A stretch of DNA of 64,000 nucleotides from Ricinus communis. Taxonomy: Eukaryota > Streptophyta > Magnoliopsida > Malpighiales > Euphorbiaceae. Positions within the stretch are counted from its first letter, which is position 1; each line of letters starts with the position of its first letter. The position numbers and the translations under genes were made by a program. Shown here one piece after another: positions 31,846 to 43,640 of the stretch. The notes under the pieces are model-generated. The model made no database searches and was not told the DNA's origin. It saw only the letters and a program-made list of their open reading frames with translations. The DNA lies in NCBI RefSeq assembly GCF_019578655.1, contig NC_063256.1, forward strand, positions 15,503,916 to 15,567,915, in the 5' to 3' direction.

Positions 31846-33890
31846 TGTGGGTGATAGGGAGTGGAGAACCGTTGCGTTACACCATAGCGCCTTAATGCCT
31901 TCTCCAATTGATCATTGCAAAAATGCATTTCCCTGTCACTAATTAGCGCTTTAGGTGTGTCGAACCTAGCAAATAACTTTTTAAGGAACCTGCAAATAAC
32001 TCTAGCATCGTCAGTGGGTAAGGTCTGTGCCTCCGGCCATTTGGAGAAGCTACTAGGATATACTTATTACCAATTGAGGAAGGGAAGGGTCCCATGAAGT
32101 CAATACCCCAAATGTCAAATATCTCAACTGTTTGCATACTATTTTAGGGCATCTCATCACGGGCAGAGATATTACCTGAGCGTTGACAAGCGTTACAAAC
32201 CTGAACAAAGGTTTGAGCATCTTGGAAGATAGTTGGCCAATAAAAGCCTGCATCCAACACCTTCCTAGCAGTATGGTTTGCCGCTTGATGGCCTCCTGCA
32301 GGTCCATCATGACAATGTCTCAAGATCTAGAGACTCTCTTTGCCATAAACACATCAGCGGATGACCTGGTCTGCACACACTCGATATAGGAAGGGGTCTT
32401 CCCAAATGTAGTATTTCAAATAGGCAAAGAATTTCTTCTTTTGCTGATAAGTCATACCCTTTGGTAAGACCCTAGCCACAAGATAGTTAGCATAATCAGA
32501 AAACCACGGAGAATTAGAATATACCTTTAATAAATATAAGTGCTCCTCTAGAAATCGATCATCTATCGTGCTCTCATTAAGTGCATCTAAGCTCGAACTC
32601 TCCAGTCTAGATAGGTGATCTACTGCCAAATTTTCTACGCCCTTCTTATCTCTAATCTCAATGTTGAATTCCTGCAACAATAGAATCCATCTTATCAATC
32701 TTGGCTTAGCATCATGCTTATTAAACAAATGCCTCAAAGCTGAATGGTCAGTGGTCTTTGATAAGACGAGGTATGATCTAAATTTGTTGAAGGCATACAC
32801 GACAGCCAACACTATTTCTCTGTAGTAGTGTAATGTTCCTGGGCTCCTGCTAACGTCTTGCTAGCATAGTAAATGGGTTGGAACTTTTTATCAAACCTTT
32901 ATCCAAGCACAGCTCCAACTGCATAGTCACTAGCATCGCACATTAGTTCAAAGGGCAGCCCCCAATCAAGCGAAGCCATGATAGGGGCTGTGGTCAGAAT
33001 TTTCTTTAATAACTCAAAAGAAGATACACATGCATCATCAAGAATGAAAGGTGCATCCTTAACTAGTAATTGAGTAAGAGGCCTAGCAATCCTAGAGAAA
33101 TTTCTAATGAATCTTCTATAAAATCTAGCATGGCCTAAGAAACTCCTAACAGCCCTAACAGAACTAGGGGGTGGTAGCTTAGATATTGTTTCTATTTTAG
33201 CTCTATCGATTTCCATCCCCGCATGTGAAATCTTATGCCCTAGAACAATTCCCTCTCTCACCATAAAATGAAACTTTTCCTAATTTAGCACCAAATTAGC
33301 CTCAATGCACCTAGCTAACATGCGTTCTAAATTTGCCAAACAGTAAGAGAATGAGTTACCAAAAACAAAGAAGTCATCCATAATTACCTCCATCAACTCC
33401 TTAATCATATCATAAAAAATGGCCATCATACACCGCTGAAACGTAGCCAGCGCATTGCATAGGCCGAAAGGAATTTGTCTATAAGCGAATATCCTATAGG
33501 GGCAGGTGAAAGTTATCTTCTCTTAGTCTTCAGGTGCAATTGGGATATGAAAATATCCTAAAAACCATTAAGAAAACAGTAAAACATGTGTCCTGCCAAT
33601 CTTTCTAACATTTGATCAATGAAAGGAAGAGGGAAGTGATCCTTCTGAGTTGCATCATTAAGCCTCCTGTAATCGATGCATACTCGGAATCCTGTTACCG
33701 TCCGTGTAGGTATCAGCTCATCCTGCTCATTTCGAATTACTGTCATGCCTCCTTTCTTCGGCACAACCTGCACAGGGCTCACCCAAGAACTATCAGAAAT
33801 AGAGTAAATTAATCGGAGCGACGAAGGGCTGAATCTCAATGGATCGTGGCAGCAAGGCCACTGTGCCACTTATTAATATGAGTAGCTAAA
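31846..33890 (-). pseudogene. Decayed Athila-type pol fragment D (RT, RNase H, integrase)
   Basis: Minus-strand blocks in order: RT start (33869-33558: SPVQVVPKKGGMTVIRNEQ, VCIDYRRLNDATQKDHFPLP), RT end and connection (33264-32899: VREGIVLGHKISHAGMEIDR, SFLGHARFYRRFIRNFSRIA), RNase H (32812-32354: [20 protein letters not shown]), integrase (32310-31943: [16 protein letters not shown]). It is collinear with element C pol (60.9-58.8 kb) and broken by many stops and shifts. The integrase keeps the first catalytic Asp in WGIDF. Confidence 0.75.
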
Positions 33891-34111
33891 TTGTTGAACC
33901 CAATTGGGTAATTCTTATTGCTTTTATTATCAATGAGAAGTCACTTTATTCATGAGATGTTGTGAATGGTGGAATTTAGATTGCTTTGTGTAATTGAGAG
34001 ATTCATTTAGTAATCGGAAAACTGAATAGCAAGAACTGGTTAATAATCACTTAGAGATAAGGGTAATTGACTAGCCGAATTAAGAATTATCAAAGCTTAA
34101 TAGAGGTGGCT
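33891..34111 (+). repeat. LTR fragment (family of element G)
   Basis: AGATTGCTTTGTGTAATTGAGAG, ACTGGTTAATAATCACTTAGAG and GCCGAATTAAGAATTATCAAAG match, in opposite orientation, the LTR at 44406-45701 around 44860-45010. It joins the minus pol fragment on its left to a plus-strand pol fragment on its right. Confidence 0.6.
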
Positions 34112-34457
34112 TGATGATCCTTTGCAGGTAGCCTTGTAAGGAGAGGAGGAGGAGCTGTCCAACGAGCAAGTGTTGGAGCAGCTCGCTAGTTTATTGGCTA
34201 TTGAGCCTAGCTGTTCTACTGATCCTTTTCTTTCTCTTGACAGGTCAAAAGTGCAGAAAGTGAAATCTTCTTTTAAGGACCCCCCAGCCTTAGAGTTAAA
34301 GGAGCTGCCCAAGCACTTAAGTTATGGATTCTTGGATGAGGAAGAAAAGTTACCGGTGATTATTGCAGCAAATTTAACACTTGAGGAGCGAGCAAAAACT
34401 CTAGATGCGCTCAGGAGGTATAAGAAGGCCTTCGCCTACCAATTAGAGAGGGGATGA
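34112..34457 (+). pseudogene. Athila-type pol linker fragment, plus strand
   Basis: Reads EELSNEQVLEQLASLLAIE, LELKELPKHLSYGFLDEEEK and ANLTLEERAKTLDALRRYKK. It is homologous to residues of about 233-325 of the element C pol ORF, the stretch between protease and RT. It stops where the LTR-like sequence of element E begins. Confidence 0.7.
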
Positions 34458-34460
34458 TCT

Positions 34461-35507
34461 TGTAATGCATTGGAACTAGCATTTACATGAATATTTAGAA
34501 TATGCATGAAATATGAATTGATGAATGTGTTAACAGGAAATCAAAGGCCTAGAAAGAAAGTTGTGGAGAAAGGAGGTTCTTCTATGCTGAAGGAATAAGT
34601 ATATTTTGAGTAAGTAAATAGTTAATATTTGCTATATTCATATATTTAATTAAATGTTCCGCGAATGGTTGTGTTTGCTTAATATTGTGTTATGTTTGAA
34701 TGAATGAGATGGAAATGATTGGTGTTGGGTGGAACAATTGTTATTGCTTCAATATGATATAAGTGAAATGATTGAATTGTGATGTTAAGTGCATATGTGC
34801 ATGTGAATGGTGAATTCCCCTGTGAAAAAAAAAATATATAAAGCCTTGGGAGGCTAAAGCCTAGAGAGGCTATAAAAGTGTGTAATGTGAGGATGAGGCG
34901 GAGCAGTTTACGTGTGCGATAGGTGAAGATGAGGCAGAGCAGCATATTAAAGGGGATCCACAAGCCGTGAGAACTAACCATAATTGCTGAATTGTATTCT
35001 TTTTATGATGGTTGTAATGAATTGAGTAGAATGATATGAATTTATGCCTAAATTATGAATCATGGTAAGTTATGTGATTGGGTGGAAATTGTATTAAGTG
35101 TATGTGATATAGATTATGTTGATTATTTATTTATTGAGCTGGAGGCTCACCCCTCTCCAAAATTTTTCTTTTCAGGTTTGTAAATAGTAGTGCATCCGTT
35201 GGTTGTATGCGAAGTCTAGCTTTTAGCAGTTCTGTCAGGTTGGGCCAGTTTTGTGGAGTCTCCTCCTGATGCATTTTGTATGTAGTTATGTGATGTATAT
35301 AGAAGTGTGCCTTGTAAGGCATAAGAAGATGTTTTCAATACTTAATAAATGATGTTTAAGTATAATCATATGTTTATATGTTAATAACATTGTGTCTTGA
35401 TTCTTAACAATCTGCATATTGACCTATCTACATGTAGTATATAGTCTACGACGCTTGTATGCTACCTGGCTAATGTCTGTTGGTTAGCATGTAACGGGGG
35501 TTTCACA
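34461..35507 (+). repeat. 5' LTR of element E (left boundary uncertain)
   Basis: The right end, GGGGGTTTCACA, directly precedes the primer-binding site. The left end is taken at TGTAATGC just after the Athila fragment; the termini are not a perfect inverted pair, so the start could be wrong. AATATATAAAG near 34830 may be its TATA box. Confidence 0.5.
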
Positions 35508-35512
35508 TTTAG

Positions 35513-35524
35513 TGGTATCAGTGC
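35513..35524 (+). promoter_or_regulatory. Primer-binding site of element E
   Basis: TGGTATCAGTGC, 5 nt after the LTR end, one base different from the initiator tRNA-Met site TGGTATCAGAGC. Confidence 0.65.
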
Positions 35525-35853
35525 AGGGATTAGATTCATTGGGAGTAGATTCATGTTGCATATCATTAAGCATATGACATATGTTCTTTGAACTTGATTG
35601 AGTGTTTGCATTTCATATATATAGAAGGAGAGACAAGGAGAACACGCAGCTGGCCTAGATAAGTCATTAAAGTTTGTGCATGGTCATGAAAATGCATCTG
35701 AGCATGATCAACATGATGAGCATGAGCTACATTCTGAAAATGCTGCACAATCGAATGTACAAGATGTTATGGATTTTCTGATGCAAAGGATAGCTCGACA
35801 ATAAGCACCGGTGCCTCAGACTCAACAACAAGAGGCCGTGATAGATAAGAATT

Positions 35854-37158
35854 ATGAAAAGGGTTAAGAAACAAGGTGCTAATGTTTTTCAGGGTACTAC
35901 TGATCCTGCTGAGGTTGAGGAATGGTTACGAAATACAGAAAGGGTGTTGGACAGATTTAATTGCACATCAGAACTTAGGCTTCTATATGCAGTGTCTTTA
36001 ATAGAAAAAGATGCATTTGATTGGTGGGAAACAGTTTTAAGAAGCAGAGATCGACCAATGACTTTGATTTGGAATGATTTCTTGAGAGAATTTGCTGAGA
36101 AGTATACTCCATAAATTTATAGAGACAGAAAGAAGCTTGAATTTCTTCAGTTGAAGCAGAATGATATGTCAGTTGCAGAGTATGAAGTTCAATTTGTGAG
36201 ATTATCTAAGTATGCACCAGAAGAAATAGCCACATAAGAACTGAAAAGGAAGAAATTTGAGATGGTTTTGAGGCTTGACATTCATGAGAAAATGGCAGTA
36301 AAACCTCAGAATTACAATGCTTCAATTGAAGCTGCTTTGAGAGCTGAAGAAACATCATTTGAAAGGAATACTATGGAAGCTAAAACGAAGAAGATCATTG
36401 GTACTTATAGTAATCCTCCAAGACAGATTAGTATTTCTTTGTTCAAAGGCTCTAATTCACAGAGGAGTAGTTATCGTGGACGAGGGTTTGGTGGTCAGTC
36501 TAGTAGATCCTCCAAAGTACCTTATAGCATATGTGGATACAATTCATCCAGACTTGAGGCAGGACAAGTTTCAGCCAGTGGAGTGTTTGCTCCCGTTTGT
36601 CCTACGTGCAACAAGAGACATACTGGAGAATGTTGGGGACCTAGACCAGGAAATTATTCTAGAGATTGTCCTATGAGAAGAAATAATGTTGGAGAATCTT
36701 ATATAGTGGGTCAGAGTAGTGTTGGTGAAAATATTCCAGTTGGTTCAGGCAGAGGCAGAGGAATAGGTAGCAAAGGAGGTTTAACTATTTCAGCAACACC
36801 ATCAGAACAGATTGGTCAACCTCAAGCACAAGCTAGAGTATTTGCTACTACTAGAAATGAAGCATTTTTAGCACTTGAAATTGTTACTGGTATACTTTCT
36901 ATTCATGATTATGATGCTCATGTTCTTATTGATCCTGGATCCACATGTTCATTCATATCACATGATTTTGCATCACACGTTCATGGTAATATAGAGGCAT
37001 TAGGTTATGATATATATGTGTCTATGCCTGTTGGGGATATTATCACAGTAAATACGATAGTGAGATCATGTCCTGTAGTAGTAGATAGTGTTAAACTACA
37101 TGCATATTTGGTTGTTATTAATCTTAGAGAGTTTGATGTTATTTTGGGGATGGATTAG
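35854..37158 (+). pseudogene. Element E gag, zinc knuckle and protease
   Basis: Gag core FDWWETVLRSRD and FLREFAEKYTP; after stops near 36112 and 36236, KLEFLQLKQNDMSVAEYEVQF and the ORF 36262-37158. That ORF has the knuckle CPTCNKRHTGEC, then a Gly/Ser/Arg-rich spacer, then the protease HVLIDPGSTCSFISHDFA and DVILGMD. The protease site has Asp-Pro-Gly instead of the usual Asp-Ser/Thr-Gly. TAG at 37156-37158 stands where WLSRN is usual. Confidence 0.75.
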
Positions 37159-37265
37159 TTGTCAAGAAATCATGCTATTATTGATTGTAAAACAAAGGAA
37201 GTGGCTATGGAAATACAAGGAGAAATGAAAACAGTAATGGTGGGTGAAAGGAAGACAATTCCTAA

Positions 37266-38731
37266 TTGTTTGATTTCGTGATGTTCGCATGTCGATTAGT
37301 TAAAGATGGATGTGAAGCATATCTGATTAGTTTTGTAGATATTACTAAGGTCAGTCCAGGGGTATTAGACATTCCAGTGGTCAGAGAATTTCCTAACGTA
37401 TTCTTAGATGATTTGCCTGGTTTGCCACCAAATCGAGAGGTTGATTTTTAGATTGATATCATCTCTGGCGCGACACCTATTTCCATTGCACCATACAGAA
37501 TGGCTCCATTGGAATTGAAAGAATTGAATAAGCAATTAGAAGAGTTGCTTGATAAAGGTTTCATCAGGCCAAGTACTTCACATTGGGGAGCACCAGTTCT
37601 ATTTGTGAAGAAAAAGGATGGTAGTATTCGATTATGTATTGATTATAGGCAAGTGAATAGGATTACAGTGAAGAATAAATATCCATTGTCGAGAATTGAT
37701 GATTTGCTTGATCAGTTAAAAGGTGCAACTGTGTTCTCTAAAATCGATTTAAGATCAGGTTATTAGCAACTCCGGGTTGAAGAGAAATCTATTGCCAAGA
37801 TAGCATTTAGAACAAGGTATGGGCATTATGAATTTATTATGATGCCATTTGGGTTAACAAATGCTCTTGCTGCTTTTATGTCTCTAATGAACAAGACTTT
37901 CTAGCCATATTTAGATCACTTTGTTATTGTGTTCATTGATGATATTCTAATTTACTCTAGAAGCCTAGAAGAGCATGAACTACACTTGAGAATTGTTTTA
38001 CAGATTTTAAAGGAAAAACAGTTGTATGCAAAATTCAACAAATGCGAGTTTTAGATGGAGGAAATTGCATTCTTAGGGCATATTATTTCTAAACATGGAG
38101 TGCAACCAGATTCATCAAAGATTAAAGCAATTATTGAATGGGAACCGCCTACAAATGTTTCTGAAGTTCAAAATTTTCTTGGGTTAGCTGGCTATTATAG
38201 AAGATTTGTAAAAGATTTTTCAATTATTGCTAAGCCTCTCACAGCTTAGTTAAAGAAGAGTGTGCCATTCCAGTGGACTGAGTTGTGTGATCAAAATTTT
38301 CAAGAGTTGAAGAAAAGGCTTACTACTACACCAATACTTGCATTGCCATCTGAAAATGGAGTTATGTTGTATATACTGATGCTTCTGGGCAAGGACTTGG
38401 ATGTGTCTTAATGCAGCATGGGAAGGTTATAGCTTATGCTTCAAGACAATTGTGACCTCATGAGCTGAATTATCCTATGCATGATCTTGAGCTAGCAGCT
38501 ATACATGCATTGAAGATATGGCGACATTATTTATACGGGGAGACATTTCAGATATTTTCTGATCATCAGAGTTTGAAATATATCCCTATGCAGAAAGAGT
38601 TGAATCTGAGACAACGAAGATGGATTGAGCTTATGAAGGATTATGATTGGACTATTGATTATCATCCTGGAAAAACAAATGTTGTTGCTGATGCTTTAAG
38701 TAAGAAGACAGTGGAAAATTTTCAAGTATGA
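37266..38731 (+). pseudogene. Element E reverse transcriptase and RNase H
   Basis: Blocks: [52 protein letters not shown] (first catalytic Asp), [12 protein letters not shown] (catalytic pair), FLGLAGYYRRFVKDF, then RNase H with [27 protein letters not shown] and [10 protein letters not shown]. Interrupting stops include TAG at 37449, 37765, 37904, 38052 and 38247 and TGA near 38453, and a frame break near 38365. Confidence 0.8.
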
Positions 38732-40044
38732 TTTGTTACAATGTGGAATATTTAGTTGCACTTAGAGCTATGGATGTGAAGTTTTATGTTTATGATGATG
38801 TTCTGTTAGCCACATTACAAGTAAAGCCTTTGATTGGAGATAAAATTAAAGATGCACAGTGTGAAGATTCTTATTTGCAAAGGATGACGGGTAGAGTACA
38901 AGAAGGAAAGAATACAAAATTTGTGTTGAAAGATGATGGTGTGTTATTAAATAGAAATCGTGTATGTGTACCTGATGTAGGGGATTTGAGAAAGGAAATC
39001 ATGCATGAAGCGCACTATGCACCTTATGCAATGCATCTTAGAAGTACCAAAATGTACAAAAATTGGAAGCCTTATTATTGGTGTCCGACAATAAGAAGGA
39101 TGTGGCAGAATTTGTGAGTAAGTGTTTGACATGTCAGCAAGTGAAAGGAGACCACCAGGCACCTGCAGGTAAACTTTATTCTTTATCTATACCTGTGTGG
39201 AAGTGGGACAAGATTACTATGGATTTTGTTATGGTATTGTCGCGTACATTTAAGAAGCATGATGCTATTTGGGTAATTATTGATCAACTTACTAAATGTG
39301 CTCATTTCTTACCTGTGAAGCAAACATATTCACTTGATAAACTTGTTGAATTGTATAATTCTGAGATTGTTAGATTCCATGGTGCCTATATCTATTGTAT
39401 CAGATAGGGACCTAGATTTACTTCTTGTTTCTGGGAGAGTTTGCAGAAAGCATATGGTACTAAGCTTCATTTCAGTACAGCTTTTCATCCTCAAATAGAT
39501 AGGCAATCAGAAAGAAATATTCAGACATTAGAAGATATGATGAGGGCTTGCACACTTAAGTTCAAGGGTAACTAGGATGATTACTTACCACAGATGGAAT
39601 TTGCATATAACAACAGTTATCATTCTAGTATCGGTATGGCTCCATATGAAGCTTTGTACGGGAGGAAATGTAGAAGTCCAGTATGCTGGGATGTTGAAGG
39701 TTTAAGACAGCTTAAAGATCCAGAATTGGTACGAGAAACAATGGATAAAATAGAGATAGTTAAATAGAATTTGAAAGTAGCACAGGACAGATAAAAAAGT
39801 TATGCTGATTTGCATCGAAGGGAAATGGAATATATTGTGGGTGATAAATTTTTCTTATAGGTATCACCATGGAAAGGAATATTAAGATTTGGTAAATAAG
39901 GGAAATTGAGTCTGAGGTATATAGGACCTTATGAAATTATTGAAAGAGTTGGAGCATTAGCATAAAGGTTAGCATTACCTACAGAGTTGTCTTCTATTCA
40001 TGATGTTTTTCACGTTTCTTTGTTGAGGCGATATAGATCAGATA
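38728..40044 (+). pseudogene. Element E integrase
   Basis: HHCC zinc-binding part (HEAHYAPYAMHLRSTKM and KCLTCQQVK), then the core: ITMDFVMVLSR (first Asp), GTKLHFSTAFHPQ, then SERNIQTLEDMMRACTLKF (Glu). The C-terminus shows LRYIGPYEIIERVGALA and HDVFHVSLLRRY, typical of chromovirus-like integrases. Stops lie at 39573, 39766, 39794, 39858, 39898 and 39962 approximately, with a frame break at about 39105 and another near 39400. It ends abruptly in AT-rich DNA. Confidence 0.75.
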
Positions 40045-40049
40045 AATTA

Positions 40050-41267
40050 ACATCAAATAAATATGTTAACATCATATAAATATGTTCCATCTAGCTATAT
40101 ACCAATTTAACTCAAATTAACATCAAATAAATTGTATAAAACTAATCTCCAACATCTCTGTTTTCTAGACAGAATTTAGTACCAAAGTATATTTATTGCT
40201 GGGCAACATTGGCTTAATACAAAAAAATCGTATTAAATTTAAATATACTTTTGTATGTCTAGTTTCATCTCCAAGAAGAATTACTCAATTCCGACTTCTA
40301 TAGATTTAATTATTCCTAAATTACTGAGCAAGGGTCATACAGCTAGTTGTACTCGAGCAGAAATCTGTTTGCGCAATTTAAGCAACCAAAACGGCAAAAA
40401 TAGCAAAATCACAAAACTACAAAGTTATAGAGGACTCTTCAAAATTTCCATAGACACAAATTAAGCTTAATTTTGACTTATATAACGAATGTTATGCCCA
40501 AAATACAGAACATCAAGATTGCTGGAATTTTGACAGTTTTCTGTCTTGACATACTTAAACTTAAATCAAGCTTAATCTCTATGCGATCATTCAATACTCT
40601 ACTAATTCATCATAATCAGACCTTTAATTAATCAATGAAAGTATCAATTGAAGTTTTCCCAATTTATAATCAATAACCCTAATGACAAATTAATAATACT
40701 CAAGTAACAACTCACCAATTTCAGCTTTTGGGTTGCTAATATGCTCAAATCCTTTAGCTTTAGCTTGGCTCCTTCAATAGTTGGTAAAATCCTATCTTAA
40801 TCTTAAGTTTTTCTAGGTATTCCACTCCTCTCTCTTGTTCCAAATTTTGAGTTTTTGGCCATGTACGAATTTTAGAGAAATGAAGAGGTGAAATGAGCTT
40901 GCTCGTGGTTCTAATTTCCAAAATTCATCTCTCAATGCCACCACCTACTTAAACTAGTTTTATCATCCTAAATTAATTCTTACTAACCATACATAGGTTC
41001 TGACTTTTAATTGTGTCTTTTAAGTCCAATTTATTTATCCAACCTTCAACTATTGGTTCAATTAAGTCTTAAGGCTTAATACACATAACCCAAGTACTTA
41101 ATCAACTTATCTAAATTAATAATCTAATATCATGCTTCTTATTCTCTGCTTATAATTAATATATATCTATTCTCATAAGATAAAAATATTATTAATATAC
41201 CATCATATGCCCAATGATTAAATGTAAATGCATATAACATGTATGATGAGAAAATGCAGGCGTTACA
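40050..41267 (-). repeat. Probable solo or truncated gypsy LTR
   Basis: On the minus strand it starts TGTAACGCCTGCATTTTCTC (41267 downward), a typical gypsy LTR start. The rest is AT-rich without coding signal. The far boundary is unclear; AACATCAAATAAATATGTT near 40050-40090 is locally duplicated. It adjoins the truncated 5' LTR of element F. Confidence 0.45.
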
Positions 41268-41790
41268 TGGATTGTCCTTTGCAACCTAGAATTGAATTCG
41301 CCTAGAGATAGGGTTTTCGTTCTACCAGATTGAGAATTAACAACTCTCAATAGTGTTAAATGGTACATAATGCTAATTTGGATAATTAGAGTTAGGAAGA
41401 GATTTCAACCTAATTAATCTAAGTTAAGATGTTAGTGTCCTTGAGAAAGGCGTTAATTGCGTAGAGATTTTCCCATGGAAATTAAATTCAATCAATCAAT
41501 TTCATCTTTAGTTTTCATTCCCTAGAGACAAGAATTCCCAAGGGGTTATTCCTTAACTTGAATTAATCGTTCCCTAGTAGCCGTAGTTAGATAACAATTA
41601 GAGTAGATTTAGTTCATTTCGTATTTAGCATTCAACGCCATTTTTAAGATTAGATAACAGAGAAGATTGAGTAGGTTTAGGTTCACACGTTCTTTGGGGA
41701 ATACAACACTTGCTACTCGCCATTAGCTATACTCCACTGACAGGTACACTGCCTTAGGTCGTAGTCTTGCTTTAGGATTTACCGCTATCA
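41268..41790 (+). repeat. Truncated 5' LTR of element F (family B)
   Basis: Matches the last 520 bp of the LTR at 51845-53202 and ends TTACCGCTATCA. The first 0.84 kb is missing at the junction with the LTR-like sequence on its left. Confidence 0.8.
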
Positions 41791-41796
41791 AGTTTT

Positions 41797-41814
41797 TGGC
41801 GCCGTTGCCGGGGA
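41797..41814 (+). promoter_or_regulatory. Element F primer-binding site (tRNA-Asp type)
   Basis: TGGCGCCGTTGCCGGGGA, 6 nt after the LTR end, the site used by plant Athila/Tat elements. Element C has the same site with one change; element G has lost it. Confidence 0.8.
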
Positions 41815-42050
41815 ACAGTTTTCTGTAAACTAAATTAAAATTTTGATATTTGTTAGTCTAGTCATTTCTCTTTTTGTTTATAGTTTGTTTTCTGTGTATA
41901 GTTTTTTTCTGAAAACTAGAGTGAAATTTGCTATTGTTACTTTAGCCATTTTATTTTATTATTTTTATTTTTATTTATTTATTTATTTTATTTGTACATA
42001 TTTATTTAGTTTAAGTTTATGATTCAGGTAGTGAATGATAAGGAGGTTCA

Positions 42051-43254
42051 ATGCTAAATTCAAACTCTTTGTATGAAGGGTTGGAAAATCGGATCTGGAA
42101 CCAAGAGAGTGCTATAAATTAGGATACCCGTGCAACCTTAGCAGCTCGAGTGGAATCGTTTTGCAGGGCTACCAATCAACTTTCCACTCCCCTTCTTTCA
42201 TCTCAAGATTTTTATGAAATCTGTTGTGGTTTACATTTGAGTAATGATTGTCCATTACATTTGAGTAATCTGTTGTGGTTTACATTTGAGTAATGTTGCT
42301 CATTGTTCTTATAACTTTGAACAGGTGAATTATACGAGAAGCTGGCTAAATAACTCATATGAAAGCACCTGCAATCAAGAATGGAGCACTCATTCACCCT
42401 TTGGATGGAGCTTAGATGGCCAAGAACCACTAGGATTTCAACAACTACATTAGCAGCCTAGTCTTGTGCCTTTAACTCAAGATGAAAAGTTAGTTTCAAA
42501 GGAGCTGATGACGAGGTTCGTTGCAAGTCTTGATGATAGATTCCAATAAACAGAAAGGGTACTCGAAAGTCAACAAGCCTCAATTGAGAACATAGAGCAT
42601 CAAGTAGGCTTGATCTTCAAGTCACTAGTTGTAGAACAATTGGGAACTCCATCAAACACTATTGAATCCGTGAAACATTTGAGTGCCGTCAGTTTGCGTT
42701 CAGGTGAGAAATTTTCTAGTTTATCTACTATGTTTGACGATGATGCTTATGTGCAGGACGATTCTTTGAACATGGAGATAGAACCAGAAAAGGAAGAGGC
42801 GAACATGATTCCTCTGAAAGACTACCAATAGGAACGTATAGTTGATGAAGCTGAGTTGCAGTTACAGGAATTTTTGGTGGATTTTCCACAAGTCCCTTCA
42901 ATGATGGAAGATGAGCATGAGTTATCCAATGAAGAAGTCTTGGAGGAGCTCGAGTTCCTTCTAGCAAGTGAACCAAGCCAAGGACTGGGGAAAACCATTG
43001 ACATTCCTGAAGAAATTGCCCAACCGTCGATCCTTCCAATTGGTGAAACTTCTGCTTTCAAATTGGAAGAGCCCCTAGAGCATCATGACTACATGCAATT
43101 ATACGAGGAGCAAGTTTTGCCCATCATACTAGCAGCTTGCTTGATAGTCGGGAAGAGGAAATTGATGATTATCCCTCTAAGCGGATACTTGAAGCCATTT
43201 GCTTGGAAGAAGGATGGATGGTCGTCGATCACGCTCGTCTGCTTTTCACCATGA
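42051..43254 (+). pseudogene. Element F gag remnant fused to pol linker
   Basis: From 42051 the frame shows RVESFCRATNQLSTPLLSS and the Cys-rich CCGLHLSNDCPL; there is a local tandem duplication at about 42222-42295. After stops it continues with HQVGLIFKSLVVEQLG and LSAVSLRSGEKFSSL, the usual gag end. It then passes without protease into DEHELSNEEVLEELEFLLAS (42856-43254), which in element C lies between protease and RT. So gag is joined to a pol linker by an internal deletion, shared with element G. Confidence 0.65.
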
Positions 43255-43640
43255 GTCTAGCTAAGAAAACTCATCACATAAAAAAGAAGCGCTTTTGGGA
43301 GGCACCCCAAATTCTATTTTTCATTTTTAATATTCTACCCTTTCATTTTGAAACATTTTATTGGTTTTTAAGTTTTCATATTTTATTTAATTATTATTTT
43401 CAGTTCGATTATTTCTTTATTTTATTATTTTCAGATTCTACCGAGGAGGCACTGAATTTCCACAACATCAGCCTCGATGGATGATCACTTATTTTTCATA
43501 ACATTTTTCTACATCTTTTTATTTTTCTACATTTATTTACTTTATTTTTCATACATGTCATGCACTTGGATTGTATTGCCTTTGTTCTCTTAGTTGAGCA
43601 TCCCATGAGGGGTATCCATAACATTTTACACTGAGGAGGA
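43255..43640 (+). other. T-rich intron-like stretch in element F
   Basis: After a KKTHHIKKKRFWEAPQ reading comes a T-rich stretch ending TTATTATTTTCAG at about 43433, which looks like a 3' splice site, and a second T-rich stretch to about 43640. No gene seen. Confidence 0.4.

Larger units (their letters stand above)
34461..40050 (+). mobile_element. Chromovirus-like Ty3/gypsy element E, 3' truncated
   Basis: Order: 5' LTR (about 34461-35507), primer-binding site, gag, zinc knuckle, protease, RT, RNase H, integrase up to about 40044. The domain order and [16 protein letters not shown] place it among plant chromovirus-type gypsy elements. No 3' LTR follows; at about 40050 it meets another LTR-like sequence. 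It carries more than a dozen in-frame stops, so it is dead. Confidence 0.75.
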
